A DNA stretch of 64,000 bases from Lachnospiraceae bacterium (GCA_015057625.1 SVDZ01000005.1:78621-142620), one strand, 5' to 3'. Positions 25,049-36,702 are shown, counted from the first letter of the stretch. A program made the numbers and translations. Notes: generated by a model not told the origin, from the letters alone.

Positions 25049-28000
25049 TTATTGGTTATCAATAACTGACGGATCAAACTTAGCGTTCGTATAGATAATA
25101 TACGAATCTTTCCATGCATTTGTTGCACCGTCTAAATCTGCAGTAAGAACAACCTTGTAATTTGAATATTCATTGTGCTCAGCATCACCTGTTAAGACTA
25201 TACAGTTGAAATCTACTTCAAACATCTTATCAAGATCCTGCTGCTTTCCATGATCAATTTCACCTGTGTATACATAAGTCTGCGGATCTGATCTGTCCGC
25301 AACCAGTGTAACCTCTGAGTTGGAATCTGTCAGATTTACATTACTCATATAATCACCAATGTCATCAACCTGATCATATCTCGTAACACCCATATTATCT
25401 GTTACTTTCTTATATAGCGAAATAGTATAGACTACTTTTTCTGCAGAATTGTAATCAACAATATCATCTACATTGTAAATTGCTTTTCCAATAATCGGAT
25501 GTTGAGTTCCGTATTTTCCGTTTACTCCCAATAAGCTTCGGTTATTTGTTCTAAGTCCTATTTCATCTGTATTGTCGTCTGTCGGAACAGCGTTAAAGCT
25601 TAACTGTGCACTGTTCTTAGTTGTAGAATAATAGAATTTTCCATCCGGGTCTTCCTCAATTGCATTAAGTGCACTGTATCGAAGATCTTCCTCCCTGTAC
25701 GCTACGCTGGATTTTACAGATAACTGTGTTCCGACTTTTGCTGCTCCATTAACATTAAAAGGAAATGCAGTAATATCATTAAATGTCATTGTCGTCACAG
25801 AATGTATTGTAACTACAGGTGTAAGTGTAGGATCCGAAAGCGCATCTCTGATGCTTCCTGAGTTGAGATATACATAATTCGCACCCAAATATGAATGTGT
25901 CGAACTCTCCGTATGACTTCCGCTGGAGTTTGTATAACTTATTGTCGTTAAATTATGTATATATCCCGGTGTAATACCGTAGATGATATCTGACATCTTA
26001 CCGTCTGCATCACGAGATGTAAGTGTAAGATAATATGCATGATAAACATCTGAGTTTGCAAGGAATGCTCCGGCACTAAGATTTTTAATCTGAACCGTAG
26101 CTGTCACTTCTGTCTTTAAAACCTTATTTACCGATGTCATTTCTCTGTTGTCATCCCACATTGAGTTTCCATCACCGGAAGTAACTACAAAACTATTAGT
26201 TGTAATCTCATGATTAAACAAATCTCCTAAAACTACCAGTGAATTCAAATTCAACTCTATATTTGCCTTTTGTACTTCTGATCCTCCCGTGTAAGTCATC
26301 AAACTTCCTGATTTGATAATAACACTGTGGGTTTGTCCTTCTGACAAGTTCGGAACATACATACTGATGTAGTAATCTTCATAAAGCTCATTTGAATGCA
26401 TTGACCCCGTTCCCCATGCACTGTTGTCTGCCAGGATTGCCGACAGATTCTGTGGAGAAAACGGATTGCCACTCTCATCACGGAAGGATGAAAGATTTAG
26501 TGTTATGTCTGTATTTGTGGCATATGTTCCATCCAATGTCAACGTGTAATACTTATCCGCATTAGCATTCGGGTCAACAAGAATCAGCTTTGTACCATTT
26601 GGTAATGTATCGAAGTTACCATCCAAATTAAGTACTATGCTCTTATCAAAATTCCAATTATATCCTGATGAAATCTGATTCTTAGGATATGTATAACGTA
26701 TAAATGTAGTTATCCACTCGTTAGTACTTTCAACGATGATAGAAGTTGTTTTTGGTACCGCTATTTCCGAAGCAATCTTTCCTGCATACGGTGTACGTGA
26801 ATAAGTGGTTCCTGTCATAGTTACTGCGCTAAATTCCGCAGTAAGAATCTTCTTTGTGTATACAGGTACGTATAAGTGATATGCCACTCTCACATTGTTA
26901 ACGTCAGTCGGATCTTTGAACTGAACATCAACAAGTGAAAACTGACATGTATTACCAGACTCTGAATCAGCTTTTGTTGAGTCAAACCAATATTTACCAC
27001 CGTTGGTAACATCATCATCCGAATACAATTGCAATCCCTGATCATCTTCTTCACCGAGAACAAATTTCCCCGCACTTGAACTATAATAACACGGAGTAAT
27101 CTTTACCTGATAAAGTTGATTAATTGTAGAATTACCACAACTATACGCATACCTGTTAAAAGTATTTGAGTTTGGCGTTCCTGCTGCCGCATTTGTAACT
27201 AAACGAATATACGACTTTATAAACGGTGTAATATCTCCTGTTTTATCTGTGTCATCGTTTATGACAAGCATTGCAAAATTATTGACTCCTGTTAAATCAG
27301 TAAAATCTTCACCAAATTCAGCTGCTGCCGTAGATATCTTAAACGCTCCATCTTTATACGTACCATTATCGTTGATGTATTTTGTTAGAGTCACAGAATC
27401 TTTAACATTTCCAACTGACGAATCAGTTACAGCCGCATCTCCTATACTATATCTTCTATTTGACGTTCCAGCCTTATTATCTTTATAAATCTCTCCTGCA
27501 TTGCCAAGTGTTGTTCCAATACCTGCGCCATCACCGGTGATGTATTCACCGGTACCTAAAGCTATATGCGGTGCAGTATTAACAAACGGTGCAGAAGGGT
27601 AGGTCAATTCATCCTGTCCGACAGTATTTGTCAAAGTCACTCCAAATGTGGATGCATAGCCCGTACCTGCTGTCAAGTCAGATGCTGATGAATTTAAGTA
27701 ATCTGCAAAAACGAAGAGATTACCTGTGTTAGTTCCGTTTGTTTTAACAACAGCAGTCGGAACTTTCGAAACAGTCGAATTATACGCTCCAATACCTATA
27801 AATCTGTCAACCAGACTACTACTATTCCCTCCTAAAACAATTCCTGAATTGCTTGTATTATCTGTCAGAGCATCTGTCGACAAATTTCTCTTCAAAAATT
27901 CCACGCCATCTATTTTCAGATTATATCCTGATATTTTTGCACCGGAATAACCCACAATCCCTCCTCCTGCATTACTTGAATTTGTTACAATATCGCAATC

Positions 28001-31000
28001 TTTTACATAAAGGTTTTTAAGATATATAGGTTTATTAGACATAGCACCTAAAATACCTCCAACATTTCTACCTTCAATCTTATACCCCGTGATACAACAA
28101 TTTTCTATCACACTTGTATTGTTGCTAAAATCAGACGGAGTACTAGTATTAAAACTTACATCTGTAACGAAACCTGCTGCACCACATCTATTATCTGAGC
28201 CTGCCGTATAAGCTCTAATTTCAGATTTATTCTGTGAATCGCCAATTACAGCGCAATTAGAAATCTTAATATATTTTGGATACCAATCAGACTTCGCATT
28301 ACCACACCTGGCCAAAAAGCCCGCTGCATTATTTTTTGCCCTGACAGAAATATTATTCAATGTGCAGTTATCTATAATGATATAATCATTATCTGCCCAG
28401 GTCTTGTTCATCGCCTGAGAAAATCCGATAAACCCTGCTGCATTTGGAACATTTTGTGCTCCGATAACAGGAGTTGCACCAAGTCCATATAGGTTAATAT
28501 TTTTAATTTCAGCACCCGAGCCGGTATATCCGATAAGCCCTCCTACGATACATCTGTTCGCTGTTCCGGTATAGTAAGTTGAAACATTTGAGACATAAAT
28601 GTTTGATGATGTGTCATTTTCTGTTTCACCATCAATATAAGGACGGCACCAAAAAGTCATACCTACAAAACTGCCAACTCCATGACGCAGACTCTCATCA
28701 TTACTTTTTCCATAATAACCTCCTGTAACACCTATACCGTTTTGTTCTGAATTGCATCCATCTATTCTCATTTTTCTCATAGCACGAGTTGCATCTATTC
28801 CTATCAGTCCTCCACATGAGTAGGCACCTTTAATTGTTATACCGTCAAATTTGATATTATAAAAATTATTATCCGTATCATATGCATTATTTTGATCATT
28901 TTTCGTTCCATATGTAACACGTTTTCCAACAACACCACCAACACAGAATAGCTGTGATTCGGCAGTATTTCCTGTTATATCATTGTCGCTCGCATCATAT
29001 ACAACATCTTCTATGCTTCCCTGTAAGGTGATATTTTGAAACTGGTATTCATGATTTGCATCATTTTTTACCAAAACGCAATCAAATAATCCCAGCCCCA
29101 TAAGCTGCCAAAGATTGTCGTCATGACCATAGTTTACGGACTCCAAATCATCACCAATATATTCTTGTGTAAGACTTTTATTTTGCTTATGATAATAATT
29201 CTCCTGATTTCTTTCATACCTAGGTAGGCTAATATGAAGTTTAATCGTATTGTTGTTTCCTTCAAATGTTGCTACTTTTACTGCTGTTCTTGATGCGGGA
29301 TTCTTTTGGCTATACGGGTTAATCCCAACACATCCAATTCCCCTGAAAGCCTTAAAATCATCAAACTCTTCAAATGTATCACTTTCAGAGAGGGTAATAT
29401 CCCAAAACTTATTATTATCTGATGTCATCTTTCGTGCAGGATAATTCTTTGAAGTTATAGTAGAATCATTTTCGTATGACGTTGTATATTTGTAAATAAT
29501 ATATGGAGTCGGTGAGGAAACCAAATCCTGATTTGAAGAGTACTTATTATTGACACTGTCTCTATAAGCATATGACGAATAATCTGTTGGTTTTGCAGCC
29601 GTTTTGCCACAACCCACATCACTATAATCTCCCAATCTTGCAACCCCGTATAAGTAGTTATTATATCCATACGAAGGAGAATATGCTCCATAATTTTCAT
29701 TATTTGATACATTTGCCGTGCTTGCAATTGACTGGGTAATTAAAGACATAATATAAAATGACTGCGCATCAGGAACTGAAATAGTACTATCGTCATAATT
29801 TACATCCAACTTATTTGTATTACTTCTGTCTATAGTATCTATAGAATAAGTATACTTCTTTGTTACATTATGATTTTCATCCTCGTTTGTTTCGTTATAG
29901 TTATCCGGAGCCGTCCCGCTTCGTCCACTGATTTTTTCGTAAATTGCATATCCATTTATTACTCTGCCAACAAACTGGTTTGAATAAATGCCACCATCCG
30001 TAACATTTCTTCCTGTCACAGAATTAGAGCCTCTAAAAACAAGTGCTCCATTGACAACTGCACCTACCATTCCTCCTTCAGCAATAAGATGCTTAAATGT
30101 TCCTGTAAGAGTTGTCGTTCCTGTATAGGTAACACTGACATCATCGATGATATTATCTCCTCCCATTATTTCTCCAATAACACCACCGTAATACTTTGCA
30201 TCTGTATTTGTACCATTATATCCGTAAAGTGCACTATCTCCGCTCTCGGTTTCTTCCTCGCTGATATTTGCAGTATTTACAATATCTATATTTTTAACTA
30301 CCGCACCGTTAGCCACTACAATAAACGGATTGTTTGTTGGATTTGTAATTGTAGGTTTACTGGTACTGCTTCCTACAATTACTCCATGAAACACAGTATC
30401 TCCTTTATTTGTATCATTAGGTGCACCGATGCCTTCAAACCCATCCGGAAGCGTAAAGCTACCTTCAATCAAATAATATGCCGATGCAAGATAATACCGA
30501 ACTCTGGTTTGTGTCCAAGTTCCATTTGAGAGTCCACCGGTATTATCTGATGCCTTATTGTAATTTGTACCGCTGAGGTTGTATTTTCCGCAACCATTTG
30601 CTCCTTCATGCCAAGAAACCGACACATGATTAGTTGTAAAACTATTAGGCAAACAAATAACATTCGGATAAGCTGTACCGTTAATCGCTTTTGCTACAGC
30701 ATCAAGCTGAGCTGCAGCCGAGATAATATACGGATCATTATAAGTTCCACATCCTTCTGTAATACCTGGTGCTTTATAATTGACTTTTATCTCGGTAATA
30801 GGATAAGTCGCATTAGTTCCCTTGTCCGTATAGTTGCCTATATAAGGTAGAAAACCTGCAGAAAAATCAAATTCCACATTGCTGTTTGAAATCGGATTTG
30901 TATAGTTTCCATCTACTTCTCCTTCAAGGAAATAGCGTTTTTCTCCTCCCACATACTCTCTGGAATCGGAAATTTCCTTCCCGTATGTAACTTCACGCGG

Positions 31001-34000
31001 TCCCGTTGAAGTATTCCAGTCTGCTGCCACGGCGTATTTATACTCCATATTTGAAGTTTTAGCCGCCAACAGTGTCTTAAAAAATATCGCCTGACTGAAT
31101 ATCGATCTGCTCGTTCCGTAAGCTGTATCCATTGCTGCTGAATATGTCGAAGCATCTGCTGCCCAGTTTGTATCTGTTATAGTATTACCATCTCTAGCGT
31201 CAAGTTTAATATTGCTAAAAGTCATGGTCATATTTTTGCCTGTTGCAGTTCCAAACAGAGATTGCGCAACAGGTAGTGTCACACCTGCCCCACTATAATT
31301 ATTTGCACGCAAATTGCTTAAAGTAAGAGATGGAGTTGCTGTTCCCGTTCCATCTATCTCATTAATAAGCATATATGATGCACTATTTGACGGCATCAGT
31401 TTGTCAAGTGTCAATCCCGTAAGTGAAACACTTCCTGATGTAGACTTATTAATTAACGCACCTGAAGCAACTCCCGCTACATACCCGAAATTACCGGTAA
31501 GTATGAGAGTATTGGCTGTTAATGAAGATACTGTTGTAAAAAGTCCTGTCTGCATCAGATAATGCTGATTACGACGAGTTGCCGATGTCTTTGCCATTGC
31601 AGTATTATCAGGATATCTAGACCACGAATCCGGAGTCAACGATTGTCCTTCATATGTTTTTATGGCACCAAAACCAAATGTAACTGTAGCACCTGTTGGC
31701 AAAGTTACATCTCCACCAGATATCGGATAATAAGACAATCCCGAAAGATCAATCGTCGTCTCCGATATCATATTTCCATTACTCTTAAAGTTATTTCTAA
31801 TATTAGATGCAGCATAATTATACACTGACCAAAGCAGGAACTTTTCACCGCCCGGTGCTGTACTTCCTTTGGTTCCTTTTGCAAGCATAACATCAAGATT
31901 ATAGTAGTATCTGCTGTTAGGATTGCCCACGAGATTACCCAATTGCGAATATAACTTATTCTGGTAAGTTCCTGTTCCGTTTTCAACATCGTTTGCGTCA
32001 ACATCTGTTATTTTGGTTTTTGCTCCATTTCCTGTGTTCATGTTGATATTGATGATTCCGGTTCCATCTCCACCAATCATAATATCTCCACTATTTTTAC
32101 CGTTGTTTTTGGTATCTGCCGCTATTTCATCAACATAATAATTACTGTCTGATGATGCTGTAGGTACGGTCACTCCTGTGAGTGAATAACCGCTGTTCTT
32201 CAGATTGATGTATAATCCCTCTGAATCACTATATGCCTCATTTACTATCAAACCGAATGAAGCCGGATTTGTATCAGTTGATGCAAATGCCGTATTAACA
32301 GGAGTGACATCCGTTGTTGCCTGCATAGTAAGTGATACAATATCCCACACTCCTGATCCTCTAAATACCAGTCCGCACTGTTTACTTCCTGTGCCTGAAT
32401 ATTTATGATTAACTTTCGAACCTGTTATTGTAAGTCCATTAATTGTCACATTAGTTTCATCCCACATAGTTCCAAGCAATCCGCCGGGATATTTTGCCCT
32501 AGTATCCACTCTAGCCTCAGTCATTGTTACTGTATTTAACGTTATCACGCGGGCATTTGTAGTATTCTTTCTAACTCTTCCTATCATTCCTGCCACATAT
32601 GAATAATCTGGATTAGCTGTCACATTATCATCAATAATGATAGATGGTGAAACATCCGTATTAGTAATTGACACATTATACCTAGTAGAATCAGCACCTT
32701 TGAGCAATCCCAAAACTCCGCCGGCATATGTGTATTTGCCAGCACTTTCATTACCTGTAACAGTACCTGTCAGGGTAATTGAAGGCGTAATGCTACAACC
32801 TGTAACAGATAATGTGTAAGGATTCCCTGTCGTTTCATTTCCGTCAAATGTACCTGAAATTCCTCCGATATGAAATTTTGCATCATCAGCTCTGTCAACA
32901 GTCATAACTGTATCAACAGTTACATTTTCAATAGTTGCTCCGTTAGTCATCGCTCCCATCAAAGGGGCAATATAGAGGTCACTTGAACCTGCCACTCTTG
33001 AAACATGCATGCTTCCTCCAATAGTAATATCATTAAATGAAGCTCCTTTTCCAAAAGCAATTAAGCCCTGTGCATCATGCCCATAACCATTTGAAAGATA
33101 TATTCTGCCTCCTTGTGAACCTGAAGCAACTGCATCCCCATTTGCGTCACATCCATATGCTTCACCTGTAGCGAGAAGTATTTTGTCTGTTTCCGCACCT
33201 GTTGTACCCGATATACTTCCTGTGAAAAAGTCAGGTGATTCTTCAAACTCATTATCGCTGTTAATATATTTCCCATTTCCACCGTCTCTTGTAAGTCCCA
33301 GTAAACCTGTACCTGCAAGGTCTATTATTCCTGTGATTGTTATATCAGAACTCAATAACGCAGTCTTGTTTGCTCCACCGGTTGCAAAACAAAGTGCTCC
33401 GTGATTACTTCCGTCATTCAACTGCATATTGAGCGCCACTTTGGCAAATGATACTTCGTCGGTTATGGAAGGATTTGCTGTCACTGCTGCAACAGTAACC
33501 TTATTGTTTGCCACGGATACTATTCCTGCTTCTTCGGCATTCTTCTCTGCGCCGTTTACAGTAAACATTCTTAAAACCTCTCCCCACTGACCTAAATCAG
33601 ATGCAGTTGTAGCGGCATTTCTCTTAAGTGTCCAATCAGCATTTTTTCCATTACCTTTTGCATAAACCAAAGTCTCATCATTTTCATATATCAGCTGCGC
33701 ATATCCACTTGCAGCCTTAGCTCCGCTAATATCAGTAACACCGGCAAATCTTACTACTCCTTTCTTGAAAGAGTATGCTATCGCTCCACCCTTGTATGAT
33801 TTTCCGGAAGCCATAGAAAGTGTATAATCGCCTGTTACGTCAATAAATGATCCTGCATTACTGTCATCTAAAGTCGAAATAATTCCTCCGAATTTAGTGG
33901 TATTGTCTGCAGTTGCATTTGTAACGCTTACTCCATCTACTGATACATAAGTGGAACCATTAAGCGTACCAATAACACCTCCCACAGTTCCTGAAGAGGT

Positions 34001-35560
34001 GCATCTGAGATTATTAATAGTGAAATTAGTTAAAGTCAGTGTATTTGTATAAGATGAATTGACATACTCACCGATAATACCACCATAAGCCACAGAACTT
34101 GAAGGTGGTGCAAAATGAGTATTGCTCGTATTAGAATCTGTAATAGTAACACTTCCACTTGATGTGTATTTTCCAAAAAGTCCTCCTGCCGTCGTTCCTG
34201 AAAGCGAAAGCGAACTGTCTGTATACTTGTCTAAATCGATTGTTGAAGCAGCCAAATATGTAGTTTTGTAAACACCTGCAATACCACCGCTATACCCTTT
34301 ACCACTATTAACTGTACATGATGACAGAGAATAAGTTCTTGAAAGAAGAATATCGTTTGCCGAAGAATTGCTCTCATAGTATCCAAATGCTCCACCTGTT
34401 GCAGTAGCGTTACTTCCATTGTGCACAGTACAATTTGACAATGTAATTGCTCCGCTTGATGTCTCATAATTTACCACTGTATTTTTACAATATCCTGCTA
34501 TTCCGCCTGCATAAGCAGTTCCGTCAACGCTTCCCGAAATAGAATAACCTGAAGGCAGAGTAATAGTTCCTCCCTCGGCGTGGCCGCAGACAAATCCCAC
34601 CTGACTTTTGGCAGTCTGGAAATCTACCTTAAGGTCAGAGCTTCCATTTAAAAGTTCAAATGTAGAATTGTTAAGCTCACCTACCAGTCCACCACAGTAA
34701 GCTGTCTGCGTTCCTACAAATGTCACATTATCATTATTTGTCTTTGTGTAAGTAGCCTGAAGAACACTGCTTCCTTTTATAGCCCCGCAAAGTATTCCAT
34801 AGCTCTTATTACTTTCCTTATTGTCAATAATCGAGCCTGAAATAATAACATCATTACTGTCTTTTTGAGGGGTGTGATTACTATTATCCGTAAATGTAAG
34901 ATTGACCTTTGCACCTGTGATCATTTCACCGATAACTCCGGAATAACTTTTTACGCTGGAAGAATTCAGTATTATTCCCCATTCATATGGCGATGCCGCA
35001 CTACTTCCTACTACATGATTTGCAAAAAGTGCTGATAATGAATCACCAACATCAGCCGCGCGGTTAATATTAATCGGAACACCTGTAGACGTTCCTAATC
35101 TGTACATTTTTACCGAATCTTTTACATAATCAAATATTGGAGCATTTGCCACTACAGCAAAATCAGATGCATTTGTATTAAAGTACACAGTTCCATCGAA
35201 TGGTGCACTAGAATTGCCTATCGGATTATAATTTGTATCAAACAAAAAGCTTCCTCCAACCGGATTGAGCGTTATGGTATCTTCAGCATGTTCAGCAGCC
35301 CATGACGAATCCTGAAAGCATTTTGAATAATCCGAGAAATCTGTCTGCTCTGAAGTAAATGTATAAAAATGCCCTGTAAATCTAGCCTTGAGTTCTTCAA
35401 GTTCTCCCGCCGCCTTAACTTTCTTTACAAGTCCTCCAATATCTATTGCATTTTCTGAAATCATATCTGTCGGAAGTCCCGCAAACACAAGAGTTAACGC
35501 TAGAGTAATGCTAACTATTCTCTTCGTTATTTTTTTTCTATTATTTATAGTTTTTCTCAT
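25049..35560 (-). CDS. Giant GLUG-like repeat surface protein (about 3500 residues)
   Basis: A 3503-3504-residue exported protein. A signal peptide covers about residues 1-32. From about residue 205 there are many short repeats of the type GGLVGELNNST, GGIAGYCKNT, GGLFGKYTSS, GGIIGEYVNS and GGVIGTLNGS, the GLUG pattern of right-handed beta-solenoid adhesins. They recur past residue 1250 and again between about 1600 and 2700 (for example GGVIGEIMGG, GGLIGYTGSG, GGILGAMSNK). The last 800 residues are non-repetitive and beta-rich. No LPxTG, SLH or C-terminal membrane anchor is visible. The start is the ATG at 35560 after GAGGGTG. It closes an operon with three SipW/pilin-like minor proteins (35611-38559) that may tether or cap it. 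Ligand unknown. Confidence 0.85.
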   Translation of the reverse strand: MRKTINNRKKITKRIVSITLALTLVFAGLPTDMISENAIDIGGLVKKVKAAGELEELKARFTGHFYTFTSEQTDFSDYSKCFQDSSWAAEHAEDTITLNPVGGSFLFDTNYNPIGNSSAPFDGTVYFNTNASDFAVVANAPIFDYVKDSVKMYRLGTSTGVPININRAADVGDSLSALFANHVVGSSAASPYEWGIILNSSSVKSYSGVIGEMITGAKVNLTFTDNSNHTPQKDSNDVIISGSIIDNKESNKSYGILCGAIKGSSVLQATYTKTNNDNVTFVGTQTAYCGGLVGELNNSTFELLNGSSDLKVDFQTAKSQVGFVCGHAEGGTITLPSGYSISGSVDGTAYAGGIAGYCKNTVVNYETSSGAITLSNCTVHNGSNATATGGAFGYYESNSSANDILLSRTYSLSSCTVNSGKGYSGGIAGVYKTTYLAASTIDLDKYTDSSLSLSGTTAGGLFGKYTSSGSVTITDSNTSNTHFAPPSSSVAYGGIIGEYVNSSYTNTLTLTNFTINNLRCTSSGTVGGVIGTLNGSTYVSVDGVSVTNATADNTTKFGGIISTLDDSNAGSFIDVTGDYTLSMASGKSYKGGAIAYSFKKGVVRFAGVTDISGAKAASGYAQLIYENDETLVYAKGNGKNADWTLKRNAATTASDLGQWGEVLRMFTVNGAEKNAEEAGIVSVANNKVTVAAVTANPSITDEVSFAKVALNMQLNDGSNHGALCFATGGANKTALLSSDITITGIIDLAGTGLLGLTRDGGNGKYINSDNEFEESPDFFTGSISGTTGAETDKILLATGEAYGCDANGDAVASGSQGGRIYLSNGYGHDAQGLIAFGKGASFNDITIGGSMHVSRVAGSSDLYIAPLMGAMTNGATIENVTVDTVMTVDRADDAKFHIGGISGTFDGNETTGNPYTLSVTGCSITPSITLTGTVTGNESAGKYTYAGGVLGLLKGADSTRYNVSITNTDVSPSIIIDDNVTANPDYSYVAGMIGRVRKNTTNARVITLNTVTMTEARVDTRAKYPGGLLGTMWDETNVTINGLTITGSKVNHKYSGTGSKQCGLVFRGSGVWDIVSLTMQATTDVTPVNTAFASTDTNPASFGLIVNEAYSDSEGLYINLKNSGYSLTGVTVPTASSDSNYYVDEIAADTKNNGKNSGDIMIGGDGTGIININMNTGNGAKTKITDVDANDVENGTGTYQNKLYSQLGNLVGNPNSRYYYNLDVMLAKGTKGSTAPGGEKFLLWSVYNYAASNIRNNFKSNGNMISETTIDLSGLSYYPISGGDVTLPTGATVTFGFGAIKTYEGQSLTPDSWSRYPDNTAMAKTSATRRNQHYLMQTGLFTTVSSLTANTLILTGNFGYVAGVASGALINKSTSGSVSLTGLTLDKLMPSNSASYMLINEIDGTGTATPSLTLSNLRANNYSGAGVTLPVAQSLFGTATGKNMTMTFSNIKLDARDGNTITDTNWAADASTYSAAMDTAYGTSRSIFSQAIFFKTLLAAKTSNMEYKYAVAADWNTSTGPREVTYGKEISDSREYVGGEKRYFLEGEVDGNYTNPISNSNVEFDFSAGFLPYIGNYTDKGTNATYPITEIKVNYKAPGITEGCGTYNDPYIISAAAQLDAVAKAINGTAYPNVICLPNSFTTNHVSVSWHEGANGCGKYNLSGTNYNKASDNTGGLSNGTWTQTRVRYYLASAYYLIEGSFTLPDGFEGIGAPNDTNKGDTVFHGVIVGSSTSKPTITNPTNNPFIVVANGAVVKNIDIVNTANISEEETESGDSALYGYNGTNTDAKYYGGVIGEIMGGDNIIDDVSVTYTGTTTLTGTFKHLIAEGGMVGAVVNGALVFRGSNSVTGRNVTDGGIYSNQFVGRVINGYAIYEKISGRSGTAPDNYNETNEDENHNVTKKYTYSIDTIDRSNTNKLDVNYDDSTISVPDAQSFYIMSLITQSIASTANVSNNENYGAYSPSYGYNNYLYGVARLGDYSDVGCGKTAAKPTDYSSYAYRDSVNNKYSSNQDLVSSPTPYIIYKYTTSYENDSTITSKNYPARKMTSDNNKFWDITLSESDTFEEFDDFKAFRGIGCVGINPYSQKNPASRTAVKVATFEGNNNTIKLHISLPRYERNQENYYHKQNKSLTQEYIGDDLESVNYGHDDNLWQLMGLGLFDCVLVKNDANHEYQFQNITLQGSIEDVVYDASDNDITGNTAESQLFCVGGVVGKRVTYGTKNDQNNAYDTDNNFYNIKFDGITIKGAYSCGGLIGIDATRAMRKMRIDGCNSEQNGIGVTGGYYGKSNDESLRHGVGSFVGMTFWCRPYIDGETENDTSSNIYVSNVSTYYTGTANRCIVGGLIGYTGSGAEIKNINLYGLGATPVIGAQNVPNAAGFIGFSQAMNKTWADNDYIIIDNCTLNNISVRAKNNAAGFLARCGNAKSDWYPKYIKISNCAVIGDSQNKSEIRAYTAGSDNRCGAAGFVTDVSFNTSTPSDFSNNTSVIENCCITGYKIEGRNVGGILGAMSNKPIYLKNLYVKDCDIVTNSSNAGGGIVGYSGAKISGYNLKIDGVEFLKRNLSTDALTDNTSNSGIVLGGNSSSLVDRFIGIGAYNSTVSKVPTAVVKTNGTNTGNLFVFADYLNSSASDLTAGTGYASTFGVTLTNTVGQDELTYPSAPFVNTAPHIALGTGEYITGDGAGIGTTLGNAGEIYKDNKAGTSNRRYSIGDAAVTDSSVGNVKDSVTLTKYINDNGTYKDGAFKISTAAAEFGEDFTDLTGVNNFAMLVINDDTDKTGDITPFIKSYIRLVTNAAAGTPNSNTFNRYAYSCGNSTINQLYQVKITPCYYSSSAGKFVLGEEDDQGLQLYSDDDVTNGGKYWFDSTKADSESGNTCQFSLVDVQFKDPTDVNNVRVAYHLYVPVYTKKILTAEFSAVTMTGTTYSRTPYAGKIASEIAVPKTTSIIVESTNEWITTFIRYTYPKNQISSGYNWNFDKSIVLNLDGNFDTLPNGTKLILVDPNANADKYYTLTLDGTYATNTDITLNLSSFRDESGNPFSPQNLSAILADNSAWGTGSMHSNELYEDYYISMYVPNLSEGQTHSVIIKSGSLMTYTGGSEVQKANIELNLNSLVVLGDLFNHEITTNSFVVTSGDGNSMWDDNREMTSVNKVLKTEVTATVQIKNLSAGAFLANSDVYHAYYLTLTSRDADGKMSDIIYGITPGYIHNLTTISYTNSSGSHTESSTHSYLGANYVYLNSGSIRDALSDPTLTPVVTIHSVTTMTFNDITAFPFNVNGAAKVGTQLSVKSSVAYREEDLRYSALNAIEEDPDGKFYYSTTKNSAQLSFNAVPTDDNTDEIGLRTNNRSLLGVNGKYGTQHPIIGKAIYNVDDIVDYNSAEKVVYTISLYKKVTDNMGVTRYDQVDDIGDYMSNVNLTDSNSEVTLVADRSDPQTYVYTGEIDHGKQQDLDKMFEVDFNCIVLTGDAEHNEYSNYKVVLTADLDGATNAWKDSYIIYTNAKFDPSVIDNQ

Positions 35561-35610
35561 ATGATCACCCTCAATCACAACATTAGTATTTCCATTTCAA
35601 TATCTATTGA

Positions 35611-36702
35611 TTACGGCGTTCCCGCTCCTACATCCTGTACATAGTTTTCACATTTGATGTATTTACTTGGAAATTCGCTTCCTGTATACGTACCTGCTAT
35701 TCGCTTATAAAACTGCACTACATATCTGTTGTCTCCTGTTGCGGAATCAACAGTGAGTGTACGTTTTTTCCATCCTTCTCGCCCTGTCGCACTTGATTCA
35801 TCTGTAAGTATTCCTGAACCTGACGGGCCATACTTTGTAATGAAAGCCGGATTCATAGCAAACTTTGTATCATTCCAAAGGATATCAATAGTTCCGGCTC
35901 CGGAACCTTCAATTATAAGATTGTATCCATCATAATCTGTAGAGCTAGCTTCCTGAAGTGTTCCATTCCATCCTGTCTCTACCGTTCTACCTTGTGAAAT
36001 ACTGATTATACTCGCAAGATTTGTTACGCCACTATTCATCTGAACACTATCCTGTGTAGGCGTTGCAGATACTCTTATAAATAGTTCCGGAACATCTAAT
36101 GCAACTTCTGTAGCATCGAAACATATATTATAGGTATCTCTGTATGAATTATCTCCCGCAAGGTTTTCTGAAGAATATGTGTAAGAAAACACTCCTACAC
36201 CTTGCTGTGTACTGTTAAGACTATGCTGCGGATCTGATATAATTACCAGATTATCATTTATAACTTTTTGAACATAAAATGTCTTTGCCTCTCCGCCGTC
36301 TTTTGTTTGGACTGTAGTAACCGGATCATATGTATCAGTTGCGGAATTATATTTTACAAGTTCTGCCGTAAAACTATATTCAATATTATTGTGAGCAGGA
36401 GCTGTCGGATCCAGCTGATCGTAGTTACAAACTGTAATAGGACATATGAAGTTTCCTTCTGTAGTAGTTCTAAGATTTTTAACTGCTATATTAGTCGATG
36501 AAAAAACTTCCATATAGTTTGATGAAAAGGCGCTGTTACTTGAAGTTTGTGTAGACACAACTCGCTTTACATCCCCTGTTCCGTTGTATGCTGCATAAAT
36601 AGCAAGTATGGATGAGAGAATTAGAATAGACAAAACCATCCAGACTGTAATAGGATATTTAATTAAAATTCTTAAAATCTTTTTCGAATGTCTTTTCATC
36701 AT
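35611..36702 (-). CDS. Minor pilin-like surface protein with N-terminal membrane segment
   Basis: A 363-residue protein. A basic head (MMKRHSKKILRILIKYP) precedes one hydrophobic helix (about residues 19-38) ending LAIYAAYNG, a divergent SipW-type junction without the Trp-Phe pair. The rest is a beta-rich extracytoplasmic domain (FTAELVKYN, FSYTYSSENL, YVVQFYKRIAGTY). Start: the ATG pair at 36702/36699 directly after AAAGGAGGGAGA; an upstream in-frame ATG at 36717 has no ribosome site. It lies 27 bases after the previous minor protein gene and 51 bases before the giant adhesin gene. Role inferred from context: accessory subunit linking the giant protein to the envelope or fibre. Confidence 0.65.
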   Translation of the reverse strand: MMKRHSKKILRILIKYPITVWMVLSILILSSILAIYAAYNGTGDVKRVVSTQTSSNSAFSSNYMEVFSSTNIAVKNLRTTTEGNFICPITVCNYDQLDPTAPAHNNIEYSFTAELVKYNSATDTYDPVTTVQTKDGGEAKTFYVQKVINDNLVIISDPQHSLNSTQQGVGVFSYTYSSENLAGDNSYRDTYNICFDATEVALDVPELFIRVSATPTQDSVQMNSGVTNLASIISISQGRTVETGWNGTLQEASSTDYDGYNLIIEGSGAGTIDILWNDTKFAMNPAFITKYGPSGSGILTDESSATGREGWKKRTLTVDSATGDNRYVVQFYKRIAGTYTGSEFPSKYIKCENYVQDVGAGTP

